Positions 45,038 through 53,195 of a DNA stretch of 64,000 bases are shown here, in pieces. Origin of the DNA: Jaenimonas drosophilae (lineage: Eukaryota > Euglenozoa > Kinetoplastea > Trypanosomatida > Trypanosomatidae). Position 1 is the stretch's first letter. Each line of letters starts with the position of its first letter. The stretch is from NCBI GenBank assembly GCA_030849065.1, contig JASAON010001646.1:1-64000 (forward strand). Direction: 5' to 3'. A program made the position numbers and the translations under genes. Below the pieces are notes generated by a model. It was not told the origin of the DNA. It did not search any database and saw nothing but the letters and a program-made list of their open reading frames with translations.

Positions 45038-45946
45038 CTAGCAGCTCTGATGAATCGATTGAGCCCCTTGCTTGATCGTCTTCTCCATCGCCTCCACCAC
45101 ATTGAGGCAGCACCGCAACGGACGATCACACTCATTGACGGCCGCCTGATGGTGAAAGCGGCACTTTCCTGCCATTGATGTACCGGCCTGCGTACACCAG
45201 CTCGCCCAACCTCCACCCACGACGGATTCAAATGAAAATACTCCAAATGCTGATAATGACGATCTCAAGGATGTGGATTCGCTCTGCTGCAGCGCGAGGA
45301 GCTGTTGTTGCACGATGCCACATCGAGCAGCTGGAGTTAGAACTGCGATGCCATCCAACCCACACCGTAGCACCTGTTGCTTCACGGCAAGGAACAAGGC
45401 CTCCACAGCTTTCCAGTCCTCCACCTCATCTATACTATCGCCCACCACAAAGGTGGCATCATTGCTGGACGTCAACCCAATGGCACGCGTACGCTCTCCA
45501 CATCCGTTGAGGTACACAGGAATGCCATGAATCAGCTCGCAATCGTGTTTGTGCTCGCGAAGTCTCATCTTTTTGGCGGAGGGGCTTCCCTCCAACTGCA
45601 CGGAAGCCTTGCGGACCAACGTTCGCTCCCAGCGTAGCTCCGTCTTGGGTCCTTCACCTGCAATGGGCTTCCCTCGCAGCGGGAAAGGCAGAACACACAC
45701 GGCAACCTCCACAAAGTCGGAGGAGCTCATGTACACGGGTGTGAAGTCCATCAACACCGCGCATCGATCCAGATAGGTCTCTGGCACGGCGCGCGGAGGA
45801 GGTAAGACCTCGCGCACTTCCGTCGCTAACGTAGGTGATGCCGATGCCGATGGAGAGGATGGACTCGTATTGGAGGAGGTTGTAATCTGAGGGCGCCGCT
45901 CACACGCATCAACCACCTCAATATCATCGTCATCACTTGAGTACAT
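45038..45946 (-). CDS. Hypothetical protein, possibly a degenerate SF1-helicase C-terminal lobe
   Basis: This 302-residue protein starts with an acidic Ser/Thr/Pro-rich segment. The middle and C-terminal parts (about 190-270) loosely follow the C-terminal lobe of Upf1/Dna2-like helicases: an E-x(2)-AV-x-ALFLAVKQQVL helix, IAVLTPAARCGIVQQQL (compare IGVITPY-x(2)-Q), then GVFSFESVVGGGWAS in place of the V-x-T-x-D-x-QG-x-E motif. The Gln and Glu of that motif and the arginine finger are absent, so it would not be an active helicase. No N-terminal lobe or Walker A is present. The last 40 residues contain three Cys and two His. The ATG at 45946 follows a tract ending TTTTTACAG at about 46013. The helicase idea is tentative. 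Confidence 0.5.
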   Translation of the reverse strand: MYSSDDDDIEVVDACERRPQITTSSNTSPSSPSASASPTLATEVREVLPPPRAVPETYLDRCAVLMDFTPVYMSSSDFVEVAVCVLPFPLRGKPIAGEGPKTELRWERTLVRKASVQLEGSPSAKKMRLREHKHDCELIHGIPVYLNGCGERTRAIGLTSSNDATFVVGDSIDEVEDWKAVEALFLAVKQQVLRCGLDGIAVLTPAARCGIVQQQLLALQQSESTSLRSSLSAFGVFSFESVVGGGWASWCTQAGTSMAGKCRFHHQAAVNECDRPLRCCLNVVEAMEKTIKQGAQSIHQSC

Positions 45947-46828
45947 GTTGATGGTGAAGTACTTCAATGGGTTGTCTGGTGTGGAAGATAGATCTCCAAA
46001 TGTACTCCTGATGCTGTAAAAACCGAACAAGAACCAAAAAAGATCAGAAGAGCAACAATTGGTTGGGGTCATATGGCACAACACAGAAAAAAAGCACCAC
46101 ACATCAATGGGTTGTGGATGCATCCATGCCCGTGCAACGCAACGGATTGGCGGGAAATATGCATTCATGTCGTCGTACACCTATCGACCATCCCTCTTCG
46201 CGCAATAATTGGCTTTGTGCTTGACTGCGGGGCGAGTGCGTAGGACACTCTCCGCTGCCTCTGCCCATGTTCTGCTCGTCATCGTGAATGAGTGAGTTTA
46301 GAATGCGGGGCAGCACATCACCAGCAACAACACGAGGAAAAATCCACAGAAAAAAAAAACTCAAAATAACCAACGTCTAATCAGATATCAGGAGGATGAG
46401 GATGAATCACGTGTGTGCCATGTACGTTGGGACCACGCCCGCACGCCCACACACGCATTCACTCGCTGGCGGGCCCGATAGAGAGTCACCAGCCCCTCCT
46501 CACCCCCCGAATACCGAACGAGCATGTCAAAACAACGACTCTACAGCATGGCGGCGTCTACAAGTGAAGGAGGAGCACGAGCACCGAGTGTGGTACACAC
46601 ACGTTGTTGTTGTTGTGTGTGTGTGTGTGTCATTGACTCTCATCGTGGACATTGTGTGGTGTGTGGGCTGTGCGGTGCTAACATGAAGAGTCCGTGAGAG
46701 GCTGCCCGCAACCACGCACGCAGCTCTTGAGCTCAACGTATACACACACACACTCCTCCCCTTGGAGGTCAGCGCCGACCAGGCATGTCGCGAGGACAGA
46801 GAACACAAAAACATGAGGTTGGACGGGA
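45947..46828. other. Intergenic region
   Basis: This 0.9 kb gap lies between the helicase-like gene and IFT88. It holds the splice tract of the former (about 46013-46050), an A9 run near 46350, a (GT)n run near 46607-46631 and otherwise unremarkable sequence. Sequence style changes at about this point. No gene or RNA is recognised. Confidence 0.5.
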
Positions 46829-49174
46829 CTACACACCGGGGAGGTCAATATCCTCGTCGGAGTCCGCCTTGCGTGCCTTCTTCGCCTTCTTGCGCTCAGC
46901 CTCGTCGTCGTCGGAGAGGCCTGCTGTCATGTCCGCCTTCAACGCGGCGCCACCACCGGCACGACGTCCAGCCGCCGCACCACCTGCTGCCGCATCCTCC
47001 TTATTCTTTCCGTTCTCCGCCTCGTCGTCGCTGCTGCTCTCTCCCACCAACTCCTTGCGCTCCGCCTTCTTCATTTGCTTGTACCACTCATTGGCCTCCT
47101 CCACGAGCCCACTATCCTTGCAGAGCTGAACGAGGTACTTGAGGCACTCCACATTGTCTGGGTACTTTCGGTGCACCGCCTCGTACTGCCGCTTTGCCAC
47201 AACGTACTCTCCACGTCGGCGGTGGCAAGAGGCCACCATGAGGGGCCACTTGGGGTCCTGGGGCTGAATGCTGGAGGCGCGGTCAAAGAACTGAATGGCC
47301 TTGTCGTAGACCTCGTTCTTGAGGAAGTAGGCACCGAGCCAGGAGATGACGTCCATGTTCACCTGGTAGTGGCGGTAGGCCTCTAGGTAGTAGTGGAAGG
47401 CCTGCGTATCATCACCATTTCGGGCGAAGAGCGAGCCCGTGCGGGCGAGGGCATTTGGATCGGTCGGGAGGCGTCCAATCAAGCGGATGAACCACTCCAA
47501 GGATGTGCTGTCGTTGATCAAGTCCTTGATGTCCGCTATCTGGTAGAGCACCTCGCTGCTGTTGACGAGGGACTGCACACGAACAAACATGCGCATGGCC
47601 TCCTCATACAAGCCCAGCCGCTTCGCGGTGAGTCCTAGATTGTAGATGGCCTCCACATTGTCCGCCTCCACGGCCAGGGCACGATGGTAGTACTCCTTGG
47701 CCGCCTCGAGCTCACCCTTGGTGAACATGAAGTTGCCCTTGTTCACGAGGGCCTTGGCGTTGTACTGGTCTGCCTCCAGGCTCAGCTCGCTGTACTTCTC
47801 ACCACTCTCGTAGTCTCCTTCCAGGAAGTACAGGTAGGCAAGGTTGGTAGCCGCACGGGCACGAAGGGCCTTGTCCTTCTTCTCAAAGGCCTTGAAGCCA
47901 CTGATGGCCTCGGAGTAGCGCTTGTGCTTGAGGTAGTTGAGGTTCTTGCACATCTCCAGCTCACTGGCAACGTGCGAGGAGGGGTCACGCATTTCGTACT
48001 GACGAAGTAAGTCAATGAGGTAGTCGTAGCCCACGCGCCAGTCCTTGTCCAGGGAAGGGGCAATGAGACGAGCAGCGGTCATGATGCAGTGGAGGAAGTG
48101 GGCACGACGCTCCTTGAGCTCCTTTCGCAGGCCATCATCCACCAGCACATCCTTCTTTTGCTCCGCCTCGTCAAAGTCATCCTCCTCATCAAGGCCGGCA
48201 GGGCGGCTGTCCAGCATCTTGATGAAGGTGCGCTTCATCTTCTCCGGCTCGCCAAGAGCGTAGTAGCACAAAAGCAGGTTGAAGCCGGCGTCGATGTCTC
48301 CGTTGCCCTCCAAGATGGCCTCGTAGCTCGTCACCGCATCGCGGTACTGACCCAGCTTGACGAACGCATTGCCAATGTTGCGGAAGAGCTTGTAGCGGAG
48401 CTCCTTCCCGGGAATTGGGTCCTTGCTGTCCAGCAGCTTGCGGTACATCTTGATGGCAAGGAGGTAGCGCTTCTGTGCGGCGTAGATGTTGCCAATGTTC
48501 ACATGCAGACGACCAGCCTGGGCGTATTGAGTGTTTCGCACCATGAGGAGGTACGTATTGAGGGCCTCGTCATAGAGTCCGTGGTTCTGATACTGCACCG
48601 CAAGATTGAAGTGGACGGCGTAGCTCAAATCTACATTGATCTGGTCACCCAGATTCTGCGACATGCGCTCCTTGACAAGTTGCCGGTCCTTCTTGCCAGC
48701 CTCCTTGGCGGTATCGAGTGCAGCTCCGTAGTCCTTCTGCAGGGCCAACATGGCACTGCTTTCAATGAGCTGATTCACCTGACGCTCCATCTCCATGCAG
48801 AGCTCCTCAGGGCTGTTCTCGCTGCGCTTCTTCAAGGCCGGTGCAGGGCCGAGGGCCATGCGCGCCTGACCTGTTGGATCGAACACGTTTCCGGCTGCGC
48901 TGAAGCCAACAGCACGGTTGGAGGTCATGGGACGGGCAGCTCCCGCCACTGCACCGCCCATCGTACCCAGCCGGCTGCCTGGGGCACCCCAGGCGGAGCC
49001 CAATCCCGTGCCGCCCCACTGCGATGGAGGGGCCTGGGTGAGCGGATTGGCACCACCGCTACTTTGTGGTGGTGCTACCGCGAAGGGATTTGCTCCGCCT
49101 GCTGGGGCATGCCACTGGTTCCCCGTGTTGGGGTCCTCGGCCTCAAAGGTCGCGTAGATGTCCTCCTCAGCCAT
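46829..49174 (-). CDS. IFT88: Intraflagellar transport protein IFT88
   Basis: This 781-residue TPR protein is an IFT88 (Polaris) homologue, a core subunit of the IFT-B complex needed to build the flagellum. The N-terminal 110 residues are Gly/Pro/Ala-rich and disordered (NPFAVAPPQSSGG). From about 115, helical TPR units follow: FNLAVQYQNHGLYDEALNTY, LHVNIGNIYAAQKRYLLAIK, KLFRNIGNAFVKLGQYRDAV, then after a linker a second block with AIYNLGLTAKRLGLYEEAM and WLGAYFLKNEVYDKAIQFF. The C-terminal 70 residues are acidic, Lys- and Ala-rich. Size and layout match the family. Codons are GC-richer and lack the trinucleotide runs seen to the left. The ATG at 49174 lies about 45 nt after CCTAG. Confidence 0.88.
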   Translation of the reverse strand: MAEEDIYATFEAEDPNTGNQWHAPAGGANPFAVAPPQSSGGANPLTQAPPSQWGGTGLGSAWGAPGSRLGTMGGAVAGAARPMTSNRAVGFSAAGNVFDPTGQARMALGPAPALKKRSENSPEELCMEMERQVNQLIESSAMLALQKDYGAALDTAKEAGKKDRQLVKERMSQNLGDQINVDLSYAVHFNLAVQYQNHGLYDEALNTYLLMVRNTQYAQAGRLHVNIGNIYAAQKRYLLAIKMYRKLLDSKDPIPGKELRYKLFRNIGNAFVKLGQYRDAVTSYEAILEGNGDIDAGFNLLLCYYALGEPEKMKRTFIKMLDSRPAGLDEEDDFDEAEQKKDVLVDDGLRKELKERRAHFLHCIMTAARLIAPSLDKDWRVGYDYLIDLLRQYEMRDPSSHVASELEMCKNLNYLKHKRYSEAISGFKAFEKKDKALRARAATNLAYLYFLEGDYESGEKYSELSLEADQYNAKALVNKGNFMFTKGELEAAKEYYHRALAVEADNVEAIYNLGLTAKRLGLYEEAMRMFVRVQSLVNSSEVLYQIADIKDLINDSTSLEWFIRLIGRLPTDPNALARTGSLFARNGDDTQAFHYYLEAYRHYQVNMDVISWLGAYFLKNEVYDKAIQFFDRASSIQPQDPKWPLMVASCHRRRGEYVVAKRQYEAVHRKYPDNVECLKYLVQLCKDSGLVEEANEWYKQMKKAERKELVGESSSDDEAENGKNKEDAAAGGAAAGRRAGGGAALKADMTAGLSDDDEAERKKAKKARKADSDEDIDLPGV

Positions 49175-49883
49175 GTTGAGGTGTATGGGGGTGGGTAGAT
49201 GAGAGTGTGGGTGGGTCTAGGGTCTAGAACAGGAGTGGATAGATGACCCCCGGGTTGGTGACGCTACGGACAAAGTACTTATCTTTTTGGTGTTTGTTGT
49301 GGGCAGTGAATATGCGTGGATGGACTCTCTCCAAGACACACACACACAAGCGCACTACGAATGTACTCGAGTACTACGGGTATAAAAAGAAGAATCTAGG
49401 TCGAGGCAAAGTGAGAGCGGAGAGGCACAAAGTGTTTGAGCTCGCGTGATAGTCATTGCGGCAGCAACTTCGTTGTAGAGTGAAGGGGGATTTTTTTTTC
49501 GCGGGCAAGTACACACGATCCGGTAGAGACCGAACAAAATCGTACTCAAGATTTGGTGGGGAGAGGAAGGGAAGAGATGTATGTCCGTGGCGGACACATA
49601 CAACGCGACCTGACCCCCACATGCACGGATGATGCACGCTCACGTACGCACGCCGGTAGATCAGCTTAATCTTGGAGTGCATAGGTGGGCTCTTCGCAAT
49701 GGGTTCTCCAGGATGGGCTGCAGCACTGAAAAGAGAGCACGAGAGAGGAGCAATCCATGGACTCCCACGAAGAGCTCCGGCATCCATCAAGTGCCCTCTC
49801 CCAATCGTCTTCGGCAACCTCAACCTCTCTCTCCACATGAAGGTGTGCGCTCAGGCATAACCGCAGTCACGTGTTTCAGCGTG
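49175..49883. other. Intergenic region
   Basis: This 0.7 kb gap includes CA-repeat sequence near 49340, a T9 run near 49490 and a fairly long minus-strand frame (49374-49838) that I judge non-coding. No RNA gene is recognised. Confidence 0.5.
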
Positions 49884-51347
49884 TTACGATGGCTGAAACG
49901 GCTTAAACGCGGGTGGGGGAGGGGGCGGGGCGGCGTGTGACGGGGTAGTCAACGCCATGGTTGTTGGTGGTTGGTAGGCTGGATAAGCTGAAGGGAGGTT
50001 GTTCGTCTGGGCTGTGGGATATAGGCCTGACGGGGAGGATGCATATCCTTGGCTCGGCGCTGCGTATGTGAAGGCCGGCGAAGGTGCTGCTGCAGGGGGA
50101 GCACTTGGATAGGTGCCCCCCATTGGTCCAAGCTGATTTGATGATGAAGAGCTCGTGAGGTTGGGGCCGAAGAGACCCGCGGGACTGGGTACCGAGGACG
50201 GTCCCGATGCGCTGCGCTGATGAGCAGGCGGGTATAGCGAGGCTGGTGCAGGGGCATGGGCCGCATACGTCTGTGTTGATGGAACAACGCCCGTCCCTGC
50301 GGGAGGAGGTGCAGCAGCGTACGTCGTGGAGAGAGGAATCGTTGCTCCAGGTGTCGGGGCTGGAGGAGAGTAAAGCGATGGTGCACTAGTGGTATGAAGC
50401 CTGGCGGGCATCGGAGCGGAGGCAATGGACGATGCACTGGGGCGAACGAACTGAGCCGCGGGGCTTGGCTGAGTGGGAGCTGGGTTGGGCGGTGTGTTGG
50501 TAAGGAAGGCGCTTTGGGCGTAGGGTTGAGCAGGCTGGGGTGGCGGGATCATAGTCGAGGTCGTGGTAAGGGCAGTTGTTGCCACGGGAGGTGGAGGGAA
50601 GGAGGACTGCTGTGCACCTTGAGATACAGGAGAGACGGAGCCAAAGTAGTTGGGCACGGCATATTGAGGGCCACCCTGAAGTCGGTGCGTCCCATAGCCG
50701 CCCATCAGGCCACCTCCCATGCTCGGTGGGGGTGGAGGTGGAAGTGGTGGTGGTGCACCTGTCCCGACACTCTGCTGACGGGCCTCCTCCTCGAGCAGCT
50801 GTTGCTCAAACGCCGCCCGTACACTGGGTGGTGCGCTGGGATCTACCGCCCAACGGTTCAAGGTGCTATCAAAGTAGTACCAGTCCTTGGATACTGGTAG
50901 TCCGTTTTCATCTACTTCGGTGTTGTAGCCAGCCGTGTCGTCAGTCATGAAGGCCGTCCGTCCGTCGCTGACAGGGCCCGTTGCAAATGGGTCGGAAGCG
51001 GAGTTGTTGGTGCGTCGCAGGCCACGGTCCCAGAGTGACCGAGCTTGGTTATTCACCTGGCCCCACAGAGGAGCGATCTTGGTTCCCAAATCACTTGCCA
51101 TGGACATGGCCTTGTCCTTCGCCTCCATAGCCCGTTCCTTGGAGAAGTAGCCCTCACCCGTACCTGTCTCGGGACGTGAGGTGAAGGGTGAGGAAGACTC
51201 CCCAAACATCATGCCGCTGGAGTCCCCTCCATGGGAGTGTTCGCCCCCCTCTTGAGGGCTTTCTGAAAGTGGGTCCGGACCTCCGGAGCGGCCACCAATG
51301 TTCAGCCCAAACTTCGAACTCAGCCAGCCCACTGCCTGCATCGACAT
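49884..51347 (-). CDS. Pro-rich protein with Sec16 C-terminus-like motif
   Basis: This 487-residue protein starts MSMQAVGWLSSKFGLNIGG and has an amphipathic helical region (about 70-105, ERAMEAKDKAMSMASDLGTK). It then carries a short motif, DWYYFDSTLNRWAVDPSAPPSV (about 150-175), followed by a helix and a poly-Pro stretch. The combination of GWL, a YYD-x-x-L-x-RW motif and poly-Pro recalls the C-terminal end of Sec16, the COPII scaffold at ER exit sites. The large central Sec16 domain is missing. The remaining 280 residues are a Pro/Ala/Ser/Tyr/Gln-rich, prion-like disordered tail. It could equally be another scaffold of the secretory pathway or an RNA granule protein. The ATG at 51347 is taken as the first of a close pair. 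Confidence 0.5.
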   Translation of the reverse strand: MSMQAVGWLSSKFGLNIGGRSGGPDPLSESPQEGGEHSHGGDSSGMMFGESSSPFTSRPETGTGEGYFSKERAMEAKDKAMSMASDLGTKIAPLWGQVNNQARSLWDRGLRRTNNSASDPFATGPVSDGRTAFMTDDTAGYNTEVDENGLPVSKDWYYFDSTLNRWAVDPSAPPSVRAAFEQQLLEEEARQQSVGTGAPPPLPPPPPPSMGGGLMGGYGTHRLQGGPQYAVPNYFGSVSPVSQGAQQSSFPPPPVATTALTTTSTMIPPPQPAQPYAQSAFLTNTPPNPAPTQPSPAAQFVRPSASSIASAPMPARLHTTSAPSLYSPPAPTPGATIPLSTTYAAAPPPAGTGVVPSTQTYAAHAPAPASLYPPAHQRSASGPSSVPSPAGLFGPNLTSSSSSNQLGPMGGTYPSAPPAAAPSPAFTYAAPSQGYASSPSGLYPTAQTNNLPSAYPAYQPPTTMALTTPSHAAPPPPPPAFKPFQPS

Positions 51348-51642
51348 GGGTGATGAGCGGTGATGAGGTAGTGGTGACGGTGTGGAGTGAGGAAGTGGGC
51401 TAGGGATATATATGTGAGAAACGAAGACCACCTTCCGCAGATCTGGAGAATCAAAGAAGTTCCTACCAAAGAAAAAATACCAGAAACGTGGAGAATGGCA
51501 TGATCTTGGACTTTACAGTTGAGTTGGCGAGGTGCACTCACAGATGTACGGTCAGTCACGTGTCTTAATGGATGATTGATGGGGTGCTGGAAGATGAGTC
51601 CCCCAACACGCACACACGCAACAAGTGAGTGTTGATGGAACT

Positions 51643-52893
51643 TCATTTGTGATGGAGGAACAATCCCTCACGCACCGACTCGACTCGCGTGATGGCGGCG
51701 TCCAGCTTGGCGGCAACAGTGGCGTCTGCCGCCACGATCTCCCGAGCTCGTGTAAATCTGAGGAAGGCGAGCAGCGAGCTGAAACTCCAATTCGCTCCAC
51801 GCTGCAGAAGCAGCTCCACGTGGTCCCTCCACAGGGCAGGATGTGGGCCAAGGAGTGCTTCAAGATCATCTGCTGACACCATGGCTAGCAACGTATCAAC
51901 GTCCTCCAGAAAGAGGTCCACCATCGTGTTGAGGTTGTACTGGTTCGCCCAGTTGTGATTGATGGCGACGGTCAGCTCCACCTCCTGTTGGCCTTCCAAT
52001 GAAAGAGGGCAGCGAAGGCCTGATATGTTGTGTACCTGATGGTAGAAGCGTGCAGGTACAAAAACCAAATCACCAGTGTTCTGCTCTACACACTCCAACT
52101 CAATCCCTGATACGACGCGGAGGTCTGGCGGCGACGGCCACCCACGATGGCGGTGAATGAGAAGATAGTTGTTCCCCTCAGATGTGGGGAAGAACCACCG
52201 CTTCATCCCACTGCCGTTGAAGGACCAGCTGTAGGTGCCAAACACGTCGTAGTGAAGGCCTGTACGTGTACCAGGGGGGCCAATATAAGCAAAGCGGTAG
52301 TCACTCATCTCATCCCCAAATCCGTGAAAGGAGGTAGGGATGGACGATGGATCAGCAGTGGAGGCGGGATTCGTTGCACATGCTACACAAAAGGCATGCA
52401 TCCAATCATCGCCCAGGTAGCTCGGTGGATGGTAGAGGCCATCAACTCCGTCACCAGCAGGGCAACACTTCCCAGACTTGGTTGCTGATTCCTTCGGCCG
52501 AGCAGCAACCTCCTGTTGCAGATGCCAATCCTTGAGGTAGCACACAGTAGATGTACCCGTAGCCGAAGACCTCGACCACTCCTCCAGCAGCTCTGTCAGG
52601 GTGAGTGAGCGGCATTCACCTTCCTCCCCCTCTCGTTCCTCCACTGCCTGGCAGGAAGGTTGGTCCTTCACACGCTCGCCGACATCGGAGGTGTTTGGAT
52701 ACACAGGCATCATGTGGGATGGGCCGAATGTTTGATGGAGCCCAACAGGTGACAGCAACTCCCGCAGGGCGGCCATGTTGAAGTCGTTTGTTGTTGTACC
52801 ACCGGCATGACGAATGATGGCAGGAAGGTTTGGAATCAAGCAGCGATCACGGAACTCATCATAGGTTAGTGAGCGCGCATCGAGCTCAATCAT
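51643..52893 (-). CDS. JmjC oxygenase, JMJD4-like
   Basis: This 416-residue 2-oxoglutarate/Fe(II) oxygenase resembles JMJD4, which hydroxylates a lysine of translation termination factor eRF1 in animals. The N-terminal part (PNLPAIIRHAG, LKDWHLQQE) fits the cupin-8/JmjC layout. The core reads YRFAYIGPPGTRTGLHYDVF, with the metal ligands His214 and Asp216 (H-x-D), then SYSW-like TYSWSFNGSGMKRWFF, FVPARFYHQVHN with the distal His285, and INHNWANQYNL, a JMJD4 trademark. The C-terminal 100 residues are helical. All metal ligands are present. The ATG at 52893 lies 4 nt after GGGTAG; the extension above it begins at a GTG. The substrate in this organism is inferred only from the family. Confidence 0.82.
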   Translation of the reverse strand: MIELDARSLTYDEFRDRCLIPNLPAIIRHAGGTTTNDFNMAALRELLSPVGLHQTFGPSHMMPVYPNTSDVGERVKDQPSCQAVEEREGEEGECRSLTLTELLEEWSRSSATGTSTVCYLKDWHLQQEVAARPKESATKSGKCCPAGDGVDGLYHPPSYLGDDWMHAFCVACATNPASTADPSSIPTSFHGFGDEMSDYRFAYIGPPGTRTGLHYDVFGTYSWSFNGSGMKRWFFPTSEGNNYLLIHRHRGWPSPPDLRVVSGIELECVEQNTGDLVFVPARFYHQVHNISGLRCPLSLEGQQEVELTVAINHNWANQYNLNTMVDLFLEDVDTLLAMVSADDLEALLGPHPALWRDHVELLLQRGANWSFSSLLAFLRFTRAREIVAADATVAAKLDAAITRVESVREGLFLHHK

Positions 52894-53195
52894 ATCCCTA
52901 CCCTTCACACACTCAGGCTGGTGGCGTCCAACTTTCCTTCGACAGTGCGTCTTCGAATCGCATGAAATAGGAAATAGAGACGGTTGTGGAGAAGCAACAA
53001 TGAAATGTGTCAGTGAATGTGAGTTGGTTGTGTCGCTCCGAGCACATCAAACTCCTCTGCTGTAGTTTGCTCCAGGTTTTTTTTTGCAGCCGGAGAGGGG
53101 GAAGCACACCCACGGTCCAGATTCAGTGCCCTTATCGCAGCCAGGGTTAGTCTTGCAAGTCACCCACACACACGCACACACAATCGTAAACCCTC
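52894..53195. other. Intergenic region
   Basis: The 302 bp gap has a T9 run at about 53079, CA-rich sequence near 53160-53180 and nothing gene-like. Confidence 0.5.

Noticed and set aside
48089..49198. 369-codon plus-strand frame
   Set aside because: It is antisense to IFT88, which has clear TPR units.
49374..49838. 154-codon minus-strand frame between IFT88 and the Sec16-like gene
   Set aside because: Its composition is uneven, no domain is visible, it has no splice signal at its start, and an equally long plus frame overlaps it.
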